From Pseudomonas alloputida (lineage in GTDB: Bacteria > Pseudomonadota > Gammaproteobacteria > Pseudomonadales > Pseudomonadaceae), in assembly GCF_021283545.2 (NCBI RefSeq), contig NZ_CP128540.1, positions 2,391,501-2,455,500 of the forward strand: DNA of 64,000 bases. Direction: 5' to 3'. The position numbers and the translations under genes were made by a program. Each line of letters opens with the position of its first letter. Positions within the stretch are counted from its first letter, which is position 1. Below are positions 1 through 8,316 of the stretch, piece by piece. Under the pieces are notes generated by a model. The model did not search any database, was not told the origin of the DNA, and saw only the letters and a program-made list of their open reading frames with translations.

Positions 1-427
1 GAAGGGCATCCGTGTCGGTATCCTGATTTGCTACGACATTGAGTTTCCGGAAAGTGCTCGGGCGCTCGGCCAACTCGGCGCCGAGCTCATATTGGTCACT
101 AACGGTAACATGGATCCTTACGGCCCTGTCCACCGCACTGCAATAATGGCTCGCGCTCAGGAAAACCAGGCATTCGCGGTGATGGTCAATCGGGTGGGCG
201 ACGGCGACGAAGGGCTCGTTTTTGCCGGCGGCAGCGCCGCTGTCGATCCCTTCGGGCGCACGCTATTCGAAGCGGGCCGCGCAGAGTGTCGGCAGGTGGT
301 GGAATTAGATCTCGACCTGCTGCGCACCGCCCGCCACGAATATGACTACCTCGGTGACCGCCGCCTGTTCCTGACCGGCGATCAGAGTGAGCACGATGAT
401 GGTCGACGTGAGCTCCTGATCCCCTGA
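1..427 (+). CDS. Carbon-nitrogen hydrolase (nitrilase superfamily), C-terminal part
   Basis: The reading frame is open from base 2, so the N-terminus lies outside the window. The visible part starts at the nucleophile elbow GILICYDIEFPE, whose Cys is the nitrilase-superfamily nucleophile, and continues through the typical ARAQENQAFAVMVNRVG and GGSAAVDPFGR segments to a normal C-terminus. Family members hydrolyse nitriles or linear amides in the cytoplasm. The next genes on the same strand encode a polyamine-type binding protein (141-base gap) and a DmpA-type aminopeptidase, so an amidase role in nitrogen scavenging is plausible. The substrate cannot be told from this fragment. Confidence 0.85.
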   Translation, partial: KGIRVGILICYDIEFPESARALGQLGAELILVTNGNMDPYGPVHRTAIMARAQENQAFAVMVNRVGDGDEGLVFAGGSAAVDPFGRTLFEAGRAECRQVVELDLDLLRTARHEYDYLGDRRLFLTGDQSEHDDGRRELLIP

Positions 428-567
428 ATCAGTTGTGGGGCGCAACAGCAACACAACGATTGTTCCGTCTTAACGGCTGTTTCGACCCTGCCACAACAGT
501 AATTCACAAACTAGTAGGAGCAGTGCTCGTGTCTCTGGACTCAGCGCTAACGCTCCGGAGCATCCCC

Positions 568-1677
568 ATGAAACGGATTCGTTACATGCAATTCGCGCTG
601 GTCTCTCTGTTCAGTTTTGGCGTGGTTTGCGCCGAGGCCGGTGACGCTCAAAAGCCAAGTGTCCATATCTACAACTGGTATGACTACATTGCCCCGAACA
701 CCGTGAAAGACTTCCAGAAAGAAGCAGGCGTCAGCGTGGTGTACGACGTGTTCGACAACAGTGAGGTCATGCAAAGCAAACTGATGGCTGGCCGCAGTGG
801 TTATGACGTTGTGGTTGCCAGTGCCGACCTGCTACCGAACCTGATCAAAGCCGGTGTGCTGAAACGACTGGATCGCTCCAAGTTACCCAACTGGTCCCAT
901 CTCGATCCCGACGTCCTCGCCAAGTTGCAGAGCAATGATCCCGGAAACAGCTACGCGGCCCCTTATTTGTGGGGGACCACTGGCATCGGCTATGACGCGG
1001 ACAAGGTTAAGTCATTACTCGGCCCCGATGCGCCAGTCAATTCCTGGGACTTGATTTTCAAGGAAGAAAATCTAGCCAAACTCCGTCAATGCGGTGTGGC
1101 CATGCTGGACGCGCCTGGCGAGGTTATTCCCATCGCACTGCACTACCTTGGACTGCCATACAACAGCCATAACCCGGACGATTACAAAAAAGCTCAGGAA
1201 CTGCTGCTGAAGCTACGCCCCCATATTGCCTACTTCGATTCTTCCAGGTTCATCTCTGATCTCGCCAATGGCAACGTCTGCGTCGTGCTGGGCTGGGCGG
1301 GCGGTGTCTCCGACGCGCAGAAAGCCTCCGAGCTGGCTGGCAACCATCGAAACCTTGTCTACAGCATTCCACGCGAAGGTGCCCCGGTGTGGGTGGAAAG
1401 TATGGTGCAGCTCAACGATGCGCCGAACCCGGAGCAAGGGTTGGCCTTCATCAACTACATGTTGCGCCCCGAAGTCATTGCTGAGTCATCCAACTACCTG
1501 AGCTATCCGAACGCGAACAAGGATGCCACTGCGCTTGTAGAGAAGAAGATCCGCGACAATCCTGGGGTATATCCGTCCAAGGATGTGCTGTCCACGCTTT
1601 TCCCCCTGGAGCCACTGCCGCTGAAGCTGGAGCGCATTCGGACCCGTGCGTGGAACACGGTCAAGACCGGCAATTAA
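568..1677 (+). CDS. Periplasmic binding protein of a polyamine-type ABC transporter (PotF/SpuD-like)
   Basis: Type 2 periplasmic binding protein of about 369 residues. From ATG 568 the product begins with a basic and then hydrophobic signal peptide cut near VVCAEAG, followed by SVHIYNWYDYIAPNTVKDF, the hallmark N-terminus of PotF/SpuD/SpuE proteins. The frame is open further upstream (to 433), but only the start at 568 gives a clean signal peptide. No permease or ATPase gene adjoins it here, so it either feeds a transporter encoded elsewhere or is an orphan receptor. Position between an amidohydrolase and a DmpA-type peptidase hints at an amine or amide ligand, which is inference. Confidence 0.85.
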   Translation: MKRIRYMQFALVSLFSFGVVCAEAGDAQKPSVHIYNWYDYIAPNTVKDFQKEAGVSVVYDVFDNSEVMQSKLMAGRSGYDVVVASADLLPNLIKAGVLKRLDRSKLPNWSHLDPDVLAKLQSNDPGNSYAAPYLWGTTGIGYDADKVKSLLGPDAPVNSWDLIFKEENLAKLRQCGVAMLDAPGEVIPIALHYLGLPYNSHNPDDYKKAQELLLKLRPHIAYFDSSRFISDLANGNVCVVLGWAGGVSDAQKASELAGNHRNLVYSIPREGAPVWVESMVQLNDAPNPEQGLAFINYMLRPEVIAESSNYLSYPNANKDATALVEKKIRDNPGVYPSKDVLSTLFPLEPLPLKLERIRTRAWNTVKTGN

Positions 1678-1750
1678 TTGGCAGACCCGGTTCTGCTGAT
1701 GATTGACCAAACCCCAGTCATGAAACAAACCAAAACAAGAGCGAGAGATC

Positions 1751-2884
1751 ATGAAAGACACGATGAAGCCACGTGCCCGCGACCTGAATATTCAGTTCGG
1801 CCAACTGCAACCCGGTCCCCTCAATGCCATCACCGATGTGCCGGGCGTTCGGGTCGGTCACAGCAATGTGCGAGGACGCACCGCCAACGGCCGCGACATC
1901 CTGACTGGGGTAACAATCATCGAGCCGCGTGTCGGTTCCACCAGCCAGCAACCGTGCTTTGCCGGCGTCCATGTGTTGAATGGCAACGGCGACGCAACCG
2001 GTCTGGAGTGGATTCGCGAAGCGGGTCTTTTGACCAGTCCCATCGCCTTCACCAACACCCACAGCCTGGGTGTGGTGCGTGATGCACTGATTGTGCTGGA
2101 CCGTGAACAACAACCGGATGACGGCCGTATCTACTGGAACATGCCGGTGGTGCTGGAGACCTATGACGGGCTGCTCAACGACATCAACGGTTTTCATGTG
2201 AAGCACGAGCATGTGGCCGAAGCCCTGAGTAATGCTGTAATTGGGCCCGTTATCGAGGGCGCGGTCGGTGGTGGCAGCGGCATGATCTGCCACGAATTCA
2301 AGGGCGGTATCGGCACCGCATCGCGGCGCCTGAGTAGCACTCAGGGCAGCTGGACTGTTGGCGCCATTGTCCAGGCGAACCACGGCATCCGTAACGAACT
2401 GCGCGTCGACGGCTATCCGGTGGGACGCTACATGGAACAGGCTGACTCCCCGTTCCTCAAGGCTTCGCTGCCGCACCCCGGCATGGGCTCGATAGTCGTT
2501 TGCCTGGCCACCGATGCGCCGTTGCTGCCACACCAATGTACGCGCCTGGCACAACGCGCCAGCATCGGTCTCGCCCGCACCGGTGGTGGTAACGAAGACC
2601 ACAGCGGTGACATTTTCATCGCCTTTTCCACCGGTAATCATGTGCCGCCGGCAGCTTACGAAAGTAAGCGCGCGCCGACCACCGACAACCTTAGCATGGT
2701 CAACAACGACCATATCAGCGAGTTGTTTCTTGCCGCCACCGAAGCGGTGGAAGAAGCCATCATCAACGCCTTACTAGCCGCTGACACCGCCGAAGGCAAC
2801 GGCCATGCAGTACCGGGACTGGATTGTGAGACGCTGCTCAAAGCCTTGCATCAGGCCGGCTGGCCGGGAGCGGCGAATGGTTAA
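1751..2884 (+). CDS. P1-family aminopeptidase / D-esterase (DmpA/BapA-like)
   Basis: 377 residues, matching the DmpA family (L-aminopeptidase D-Ala-esterase/amidase; BapA beta-aminopeptidases). The opening DLNIQFGQLQPGPLNAITDVPGVRVGH is characteristic. The self-cleavage site typical of these N-terminal nucleophile hydrolases is visible at residues 246-247 (MG-SIVVCLATDAPL), with Ser247 expected to become the nucleophile of the beta subunit. No signal peptide is seen, so it should be cytoplasmic. It lies 73 bases after the binding-protein gene and may share its transcript. Whether the substrate is a beta-peptide, D-amino acid amide or ester cannot be read from sequence. Confidence 0.9.
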   Translation: MKDTMKPRARDLNIQFGQLQPGPLNAITDVPGVRVGHSNVRGRTANGRDILTGVTIIEPRVGSTSQQPCFAGVHVLNGNGDATGLEWIREAGLLTSPIAFTNTHSLGVVRDALIVLDREQQPDDGRIYWNMPVVLETYDGLLNDINGFHVKHEHVAEALSNAVIGPVIEGAVGGGSGMICHEFKGGIGTASRRLSSTQGSWTVGAIVQANHGIRNELRVDGYPVGRYMEQADSPFLKASLPHPGMGSIVVCLATDAPLLPHQCTRLAQRASIGLARTGGGNEDHSGDIFIAFSTGNHVPPAAYESKRAPTTDNLSMVNNDHISELFLAATEAVEEAIINALLAADTAEGNGHAVPGLDCETLLKALHQAGWPGAANG

Positions 2885-3063
2885 CTGATCTCTTCGCTTG
2901 GCCGCCCGAGCTTCAGGACAAGCGTTGAGTCTTTGGCGGGGCTGCTGAATAGCCGATTGTCCGATTCAGCTCACAGATGAGTCAGACGAATTTGCGTAAA
3001 ACTGCACGTTCGCTATGGTGGCAATAAACCACCTGACTACAACTAAAGTCGTAGGAGCGTCTC

Positions 3064-3363
3064 ATGAGAATACGCGGTGATGTTTTCTGGGCCTGGGCTG
3101 ACCCGACGCTTCATCACCGAACTCACGACGAGACACTCGACGATGGGACATACATTGATGTTCAGACGCGGCTGTCGCGGACAGGCAAAACGCAGATGTT
3201 CATCGGGGTGTACGCCCCTGGTGGCATGGCTATCCTCGAGGAGGCCTTCGATTCTCGCCCTGGCGAGTCGATGACCAGGGCGCTGGCGTGGGGCGTTGGC
3301 CGGGCCCGACGTGTCGCCGCTGAAGGTGCGCCTGCGGCAGGCTTTCTGGCTGCCTCGAAATAG
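3064..3363 (+). CDS. Conserved small protein of unknown function
   Basis: 99 residues, beginning MRIRGDVFWAWADPTLHHRT and containing VQTRLSRTGKTQMFIGVY. A GAGC motif lies upstream of the ATG. Composition and codon use resemble the neighbours and there is no signal peptide or membrane segment. Small Pseudomonas proteins with this kind of N-terminus and the PGESMTRALAWG motif are familiar to me as uncharacterised proteins, but I know no function. It stands alone between the DmpA-like gene and the convergent SDR gene. Confidence 0.6.
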   Translation: MRIRGDVFWAWADPTLHHRTHDETLDDGTYIDVQTRLSRTGKTQMFIGVYAPGGMAILEEAFDSRPGESMTRALAWGVGRARRVAAEGAPAAGFLAASK

Positions 3364-3488
3364 CGGAGGCGCGCAGCGCCGGAGGTCGAGCGGCGACTTA
3401 CTGTCATCAGCGAAGACGCAGTGCGTGAAATGCCTGCGTCGCCACACTTCCAGCTATCCGACAGAGTGGGCATCATCAGCCTGGCCCG

Positions 3489-4586
3489 TCATCCTCGCTG
3501 GCCAGCGCCCTCACTTTTGGATTTTTTCATCAAGGAGCCGTTGACATAGCGCACCGTGTTTTCCAGGGCTTGTGTCATGTCGGGATGCGTAAACTGGTAC
3601 TTGCGCTCCAATTGCCTGCTGTTTCCCATGTCGAAGCGCTGCGTCTGAATAAAGTTCAATGACTCGGCGCTGATCGCCAAGCGGGTCGCCAGTCCCGGAA
3701 TCGTCAATATCGACCTGAGCAACCCTATGGGTATATGGCGGTGGGGTGCCTTGACCTTTAGCGTGTCTGCGATCTGCCCAAGCATTCCCTGCAAGTTCGG
3801 TGTTCGCTCATATAGCGCCAGAACTTGCCGGTTGGCCATGGAGGGGTCGAACGCCACGCAAGTTATCATTTTCACCAGATAATCGACGCTGACCAATGGC
3901 AACCAGTGACTGGCGGAGCCGGGAATGGCTTTGAACCGGCCTTGTGCCAGATTGCGAATGAGTTCGGCAAGCGGTTGTCCGTCCAGGATATGCCCGTTCT
4001 CGCTGTGGCCGCACACCGTAGCAGGGTGAACAATCGTGTAATCCGCATCCGCGTCTTGCATATAGCGGATGACTGCAAAATGGGACTCGAGTTTGCTGCC
4101 TTCGTAGCCGCCTACACGGGCGTAGACTGCGGGCCAGTTTGTGTTTTCAGGGCACTGAGTATCAACCCCGATACTGGCAAGGTGGTTGAGGTTTTGCAGC
4201 ATGAAGCCGCCTACCATGAGCAATCGGATGCGCTGGCTGGCCGCAAGCCTGGCCACGCTCAGAGCACCTTGGACATTGACTGTGCGGGCGCGCTCCGGTG
4301 TCAGCCCCCAGGAAAATTGCGCCGCGAGATGGAAAAATACAGCGGCCGAAGTGACGCGTTCTTTGTCTGCTTCGCTGAGGCCAAGCCCCTCCTGGCTGAT
4401 ATCGCCTTCAACGGCATGGATATACTCAGGGTTACCCCCCAGTTGGCCTACCTGCTCCTTGAGGCGTTCGATGTTACCGGGGCTGCGCATCAGCACCCAG
4501 GTCTTGTGCCCTTGCGCAGTAAGACCGGCCAGCAAATGTTGCCCCACAAAGCCGCTGCCGCCGGTGACAAAGCACTCCACACTCAT
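3489..4586 (-). CDS. NAD(P)-dependent epimerase/dehydratase-type SDR
   Basis: 365-residue extended short-chain dehydrogenase/reductase. The Rossmann motif GGSGFVGQHL is at residues 9-18, followed by VFFHLAAQFSW and a YEGSKLESH segment holding the Tyr-x-x-x-Lys-like catalytic pair. The C-terminal half is that of NAD-dependent epimerases. It is divergent from a MerR regulator with a 72-base intergenic region that carries a perfect inverted repeat within an over-long promoter spacer, so it is probably switched on by that regulator. The substrate is unknown; detoxification of a reactive carbonyl is one possibility (inference). Confidence 0.8.
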   Translation of the reverse strand: MSVECFVTGGSGFVGQHLLAGLTAQGHKTWVLMRSPGNIERLKEQVGQLGGNPEYIHAVEGDISQEGLGLSEADKERVTSAAVFFHLAAQFSWGLTPERARTVNVQGALSVARLAASQRIRLLMVGGFMLQNLNHLASIGVDTQCPENTNWPAVYARVGGYEGSKLESHFAVIRYMQDADADYTIVHPATVCGHSENGHILDGQPLAELIRNLAQGRFKAIPGSASHWLPLVSVDYLVKMITCVAFDPSMANRQVLALYERTPNLQGMLGQIADTLKVKAPHRHIPIGLLRSILTIPGLATRLAISAESLNFIQTQRFDMGNSRQLERKYQFTHPDMTQALENTVRYVNGSLMKKSKSEGAGQRG

Positions 4587-4616
4587 GTTTGAACCCTTGT
4601 TTGAATGATGGGCGCA

Positions 4617-4647
4617 GGCTAAGGTGTAGAGCCTGCTCTACAGTCAA
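4617..4647 (-). promoter_or_regulatory. MerR-type promoter/operator for the SDR gene
   Basis: Read on the minus strand, TTGACT (4647-4642) and TTAGCC (4622-4617) are separated by 19 bases. A perfect 7-base inverted repeat TGTAGAG-CCTG-CTCTACA (4625-4642) fills the spacer. A 19-base spacer containing the dyad is the hallmark of promoters activated by MerR-family proteins through DNA untwisting. The regulator gene itself is immediately divergent. Confidence 0.75.
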
Positions 4648-4658
4648 GGATTTTTAAC

Positions 4659-5030
4659 GTGAATATTGGAGAGTTGGAGCGCCGGAGTGGGCTCAGCCGC
4701 CATACATTGCGCTATTACGAACAGCTCGGGCTTATCGAGCCACACCGACAAGCCAACAACTATCGCAGTTACAGTGAACAGACCGTTGCTGACTTGGCTT
4801 TCATACAGAGTGCCCAGGGCGGAGGCTTTTCACTTGCTGAGATTGGGGACATTCTAGTGGCCAGGCGGGGGAACACGATTGATTGCGCGCAAGGCGCCGT
4901 CTTGGTCGCCGCCAAGATGGCCGAGATTCAAACGAAGATCACCACGCTACAGGCCGCTTATGTTTTTCTGGACGCGGAGCGTGCCAAGCTTGAAGCCAGT
5001 GCTATTGCCAATGGGAAGATAATGCCTTGA
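4659..5030 (+). CDS. MerR-family transcriptional regulator
   Basis: 123 residues with a GTG start. The N-terminal winged helix-turn-helix of the family is intact (MNIGELERRSGLSRHTLRYY, then EQLGLIEPHRQANNYRSYSE), followed by the dimerisation helix (KMAEIQTKITTLQAAYVFL). There is a single Cys (in NTIDCAQGA) and no metal-binding cluster, so it is unlikely to be a metal sensor of the MerR/CueR type; the effector is probably an organic molecule or redox signal. It is divergent from the SDR gene and very likely controls it through the dyad at 4625-4642. Confidence 0.85.
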   Translation: MNIGELERRSGLSRHTLRYYEQLGLIEPHRQANNYRSYSEQTVADLAFIQSAQGGGFSLAEIGDILVARRGNTIDCAQGAVLVAAKMAEIQTKITTLQAAYVFLDAERAKLEASAIANGKIMP

Positions 5031-5061
5031 AGTCCTGTCAGTGACTATTTTCGATCGAGCG

Positions 5062-5298
5062 TCAGCCTTCAGGAAAGGTGACACCGCAGATAAATTCATG
5101 CGTCCCCAAGCGGTGTGAGCCAAATTCCACCACGTAGCTATCTCCTCTGCGCTGCGCCTCTGCCATGGCCGTTTTCTGGTCGGCATAAACGTCGACAAAA
5201 TGCCACGGGTGTCGGTCTCTCAGGACCCCCCATCCGATGACCCAGCCTTCCCGCGAAGGGTCTGGTGGCAGGTTCTTCGCCAAACTTCGAATGGACAT
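5062..5298 (-). CDS. Small protein of unknown function
   Basis: 78 residues from ATG 5298, chosen because GAGGAG sits 6 bases upstream; an in-frame ATG at 5343 has no such site. The product (MSIRSLAKNLPPDPSREGWV ...) has a WHFVDVYADQKTAMAEA region and no membrane segment. I do not recognise the family. Its 3' end lies 31 bases from the convergent MerR gene end. Confidence 0.5.
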   Translation of the reverse strand: MSIRSLAKNLPPDPSREGWVIGWGVLRDRHPWHFVDVYADQKTAMAEAQRRGDSYVVEFGSHRLGTHEFICGVTFPEG

Positions 5299-5574
5299 AC
5301 CGATCTCCTCATATGCACAGGCTCGCCATTGCAGGTTGAGCACTTTTCTTGAACCACACCTCGCGGGCGTCGGTCTTCAGCATGAAGGATGAGTGATATT
5401 TCCAGGTTTGCTCATCAAATATTGAAATGTTCGCAGTCTAGGGTTGGGCTCAAGCCAATTCCACCATCGAGGGCGTCAGGAAATGGATTATTCCAGCATG
5501 GTTGAATCGTTGGACAAGATGCTGAAGGCAACGGCTGCAGGTAAGGCCTGCCTCCAGCCGTCAGATACAGAGCT

Positions 5575-5781
5575 TCACCCATACCTCCGTAGCCATTCGT
5601 CCGCGACGTCACCCATGGTTGACGGGGTACCACTCTTGATCCAAAGCATGAGTCCACGGTCGAACTTGAATGCCGCGCCGCACTCGCTGAGCAGAAACTG
5701 ACGAACCTTCTGCGTGTTGCGGTAATGCTTGTCCAGTGGAGTCGTGCGGCTAATCGGCCCGGCGTGCCAGTCGACGGTCAT
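5575..5781 (-). CDS. DUF6434-type small protein
   Basis: 68 residues from ATG 5781, preceded by AAAGGAA at a good distance. The protein begins MTVDWHAGPISRTTPLD and contains HYRNTQKVRQFLLSECG, AAFKFDRGLMLWIKSG and TMGDVADEWLRR, the pattern I associate with DUF6434 proteins (sometimes linked to SAP domains). Function is unknown; a nucleic-acid association has been suggested only by domain company. It is monocistronic, and the stretch from 5299 to 5574 next to it shows no convincing gene. Confidence 0.6.
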   Translation of the reverse strand: MTVDWHAGPISRTTPLDKHYRNTQKVRQFLLSECGAAFKFDRGLMLWIKSGTPSTMGDVADEWLRRYG

Positions 5782-5810
5782 GGTCTGTTCCTTTGACAAT
5801 TAAGAAGGCT

Positions 5811-5841
5811 AAAAGCCCGCAGAGGGTCATCTACGGGCTTT
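5811..5841 (-). terminator. Rho-independent terminator of the alcohol dehydrogenase gene
   Basis: The 8-base stem AAAGCCCG (5812-5819) pairs with CGGGCTTT (5834-5841). On the minus strand the hairpin ends in a T run and lies 32 bases beyond the adhP stop codon. Confidence 0.7.
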
Positions 5842-5872
5842 GCTGTGGTTCCACATGACCTGGCTCGGCCTG

Positions 5873-6883
5873 TCAGCCTTCGAACTGTATCACCATCCGG
5901 CCTTTGATCTTGCCCTCCAGCATCTCGTCAAAGATCTGGTTGATATCCTCGATCGGTCGCAGCGTTACCTTGGGCACCACTTTGCCTTCAGCGGCAAACT
6001 GGAAGGCTTCCTGCAGGTCCTGGCGTGTACCTACCAGCGAGCCCACCACTTCGATCCCATCAAGCACCAGGCGGGGAATATTCAGGTCCATGGACTCCGA
6101 CGGAAGCCCGACGGCCACCAGTCGCCCGCCAGCGCGCAAGGCATCGACAGCCGAGTTGAACGCGCCTTTGGCCACAGCAGTAACGACGGCAGCATGTGCA
6201 CCGCCGGTTTTGGCCTGGATGACCTTCGCGGCATCTTCGTTGAGCGGGTTGACGACCAGATCCGCGCCCATCTCGCTGGCGAAGCGCAGTTGCTCTTCGT
6301 TGACGTCGATGGCGATGACTTTGGCGTTGAACACATTCTTGGCATATTGCAGGGCCAGGTTGCCCAGGCCGCCGAGCCCGTAGATGGCGATCCATTGGCC
6401 GGGGCGGACGTTGGAGATTTTCACTGCCTTGTAGGTCGTGACGCCGGCGCAGGTGATGCTGCTGGCGGCGGCGGAGTCGAGGCCGTCGGGCACTTTAACC
6501 GAGTAGTCGGCCTTGACGATGCAGGCCTCGGCCATGCCGCCGTCCACGGTGTAACCGGAATTCTTCACGTCGCGGCACAGGGTCTCGTTGCCGCTGTTGC
6601 AGTATTCGCAATGTCCGCAACCCTGGTAGAACCAGGCAACGCTGGCTCGGTCGCCTGGCTTGAGCGAGGTGACGCCCGGGCCAACTTCCTGAACCACGCC
6701 AATACCTTCGTGGCCCAGTACTACCCCGGTCTTGTCACCAAAGTCGCCATTTTTGACGTGCAGGTCGGTGTGGCACACACCGCAGCACTGCATCTTCAGC
6801 AGCGCTTCGCCGTGTTCGAGAGGGCGCAGGCTTTTCTCTATCACGTCCACGCGACGGCCTGGTGCAACGACAGCAGCTTTCAT
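5873..6883 (-). CDS. adhP: Zinc-dependent alcohol dehydrogenase (AdhP-type)
   Basis: 336 residues from ATG 6883, the usual AdhP start ([20 protein letters not shown]). Catalytic zinc ligands are visible in CGVCHTDLH (Cys and the following GHEGIG His), the structural zinc cysteines in [15 protein letters not shown], and the NAD-binding Rossmann motif in [12 protein letters not shown]. This medium-chain dehydrogenase interconverts primary alcohols such as ethanol and aldehydes in the cytoplasm. The frame is open upstream to 7111, but that part resembles no AdhP N-terminus. Confidence 0.93.
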   Translation of the reverse strand: MKAAVVAPGRRVDVIEKSLRPLEHGEALLKMQCCGVCHTDLHVKNGDFGDKTGVVLGHEGIGVVQEVGPGVTSLKPGDRASVAWFYQGCGHCEYCNSGNETLCRDVKNSGYTVDGGMAEACIVKADYSVKVPDGLDSAAASSITCAGVTTYKAVKISNVRPGQWIAIYGLGGLGNLALQYAKNVFNAKVIAIDVNEEQLRFASEMGADLVVNPLNEDAAKVIQAKTGGAHAAVVTAVAKGAFNSAVDALRAGGRLVAVGLPSESMDLNIPRLVLDGIEVVGSLVGTRQDLQEAFQFAAEGKVVPKVTLRPIEDINQIFDEMLEGKIKGRMVIQFEG

Positions 6884-7027
6884 GAGAGCCTCCGTGTCTA
6901 TCCGATGTGAGCTTGGGTGATCGTCGGGATAGCATAGACCTTGCCGGCCCAGGCAAAACTGCTTCAGGTCATGGTCAAGGTGGGCGCTTCCACAAAATTC
7001 CTGCGTATGCCTGGCTGGCCTTTGCGG

Positions 7028-7063
7028 AAAAAAGAAAAGCCCGCGGCAAGGATGCGGCGGGCT
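7028..7063 (-). terminator. Minus-strand terminator-like hairpin upstream of adhP
   Basis: AGCCCGC (7038-7044) pairs with GCGGGCT (7057-7063); on the minus strand the stem is followed by TTTTCTTTTTT. It is the second of two such hairpins between the doxX and adhP genes, although no minus-strand gene is recognised directly before it. Confidence 0.55.
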
Positions 7064-7167
7064 GCAAGAACATACGGAGCAGGGCCAGTGTGCCCATCCG
7101 GATGTCGACATTTCGTGAAGGTCAGGTCATGAGGCTGTCATCATCTGCAACGAAGTGCGCAGGGTCA

Positions 7168-7198
7168 TAAAAAAGCCCGCCATGGAAGGCGGGCAAAA
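7168..7198 (-). terminator. Minus-strand terminator-like hairpin
   Basis: GCCCGCC (7175-7181) pairs with GGCGGGC (7188-7194), followed on the minus strand by six T residues. The rest of the 435-base gap 6884-7318 shows no recognisable gene. The hairpin may end a transcript coming from doxX across the small acidic gene. Confidence 0.55.
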
Positions 7199-7318
7199 GA
7201 CGTTTGAAGGGAGAGCCTGCAGGTTGCGCCGGTCCGGTTAACCCAGGATTAAGCGACCACGCATTGACCCGGCACCCTGATCAGCCTATACAGGCCTGCC
7301 ATTATCCCAGGAGCCAGC

Positions 7319-7513
7319 ATGCGCGACGAAGACGACCTGCACGAACCCGAGCACGATCACCTGCTTGACCACGAATTTCTCTATGACGACATGGAGCCCG
7401 AGGCAGATGCCCAAGGCGCCGAGGATGAAGTGGAGGAAGACGAGGAAACGCTGGATGACCTCGATGACGAAGAGCGCGATCACCCAGCCTGGTTCGACGA
7501 CTGCGACGACTGA
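7319..7513 (+). CDS. Extremely acidic small protein
   Basis: 64 residues, more than 40 percent Asp plus Glu (for example MRDEDDLHEPEHDHLLDHEF, then long D/E runs to the C-terminus DDCDD). A CAGGAG ribosome-binding site precedes the ATG. It is too acidic to fold conventionally alone and could be a nucleic-acid mimic, metal binder or chaperone-like tail, but there is no direct evidence. The opposite-strand frame is merely its Val/Phe-rich complement. It is convergent with doxX, the two stop codons lying one base apart. Confidence 0.6.
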   Translation: MRDEDDLHEPEHDHLLDHEFLYDDMEPEADAQGAEDEVEEDEETLDDLDDEERDHPAWFDDCDD

Positions 7514-7514
7514 C

Positions 7515-7928
7515 TTAGCGACCATCCACCGAGAACCGCCCGGGCCCGCTTACCGCGAGCAACAGCAGGCCGCCCATGATGCTGAGGTTTTTCAGAAACT
7601 GAGTCATGTTGGCGCTGCGCTCAGGGTCGACCATGTTCCAGAATGGGTGGCCCAGCAGCGCCGTGCCCAGCACGAACAGCGCGAACAGAAAGGCCAACGG
7701 CCGTGTGTAGAAACCGAGGATCAACAGGATTGCGACGAGGAACTCCATGATGACGGCAATCCCAGCTGCCAGCATCGGGGCAGGGGCGCCGAGCGAGGTC
7801 ATGTAGCCTACCGTGCCATCGAAGCCGGTCAGCTTGGCCCAGCCAGACAAGACGAAGAGGACCATCAACAGTACGCGGGCGATCAGGATAATGATGTCGC
7901 GTTGACCATCGAACAGGGAGTAGCGCAT
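7515..7928 (-). CDS. DoxX-family membrane protein
   Basis: 137 residues from ATG 7928 (MRYSLFDGQRDIIILIARVL), with four predicted transmembrane helices (about residues 10-30, 48-70, 72-90, 108-128). The FVLSGWAKLTGFDGTVGYM segment and the GHPFWNMVD motif match DoxX/YphA-type inner-membrane proteins. Some homologues take part in thiol or sulfur-compound redox balance; most have no assigned role. A longer start at 7982 has no better ribosome-binding site. Confidence 0.85.
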   Translation of the reverse strand: MRYSLFDGQRDIIILIARVLLMVLFVLSGWAKLTGFDGTVGYMTSLGAPAPMLAAGIAVIMEFLVAILLILGFYTRPLAFLFALFVLGTALLGHPFWNMVDPERSANMTQFLKNLSIMGGLLLLAVSGPGRFSVDGR

Positions 7929-7996
7929 GGCGGCGTTCCAGTGGACGGGGACAAGCTCCACTTTAGCAGCTGCGCCAGACATTGCTGTCAGGCAGC

Positions 7997-8022
7997 AAAA
8001 AGGCGCCGCGAGGGCGCCTTTT
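7997..8022 (-). terminator. Terminator of the tRNA-Leu gene
   Basis: AAGGCGCC (8000-8007) pairs with GGCGCCTT (8013-8020); flanking A and T runs make it usable in both directions. It lies just beyond the 3' end of the minus-strand tRNA. Confidence 0.8.
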
Positions 8023-8032
8023 CAACGAAGTT

Positions 8033-8117
8033 TGGTGCGAGTGGCGGGACTCGAACCCGCAAGGCTCACGCCGACAGATTTTAAGTCTGCTGTGTATACC
8101 AATTCCACCACACTCGC
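8033..8117 (-). tRNA. tRNA-Leu (anticodon TAA)
   Basis: On the minus strand the sequence folds as an 85-base class II tRNA. The acceptor GCGAGTG pairs with CACTCGC, the anticodon arm is AGACTTAAAATCT with anticodon TAA, a long variable arm follows, the T arm is GGGTTCGAGTCCC, and discriminator A plus an encoded CCA end it. It reads UUA/UUG leucine codons. Confidence 0.97.
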
Positions 8118-8316
8118 ACGCTTGAAGGGGTCGCAACGACCAGCTCGCTTCTAAGCAGAAGGGCTTCGCAATCAAGCGCGCTTTATAACCCATTGTTATA
8201 GTTGAGTCAACTGCAGCGCCTATGATCAACAGGTAGAAGGGTGATCGAACCGGCAATTGACACCGTGCTGTCGTTACGCCACTGTTGCCCATCATTGGAT
8301 CCAAGAGTGTAGCGTA

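Noticed and set aside
1718..2713. 331-residue minus-strand open frame across the DmpA-like gene
   Set aside because: It is the antisense shadow of a gene with full family motifs; the translation has no recognisable domain.
5840..6910. 356-residue plus-strand frame opposite adhP
   Set aside because: Antisense shadow; adhP has zinc ligands and Rossmann motif, the shadow is His/Gly/Ala-rich without motifs.
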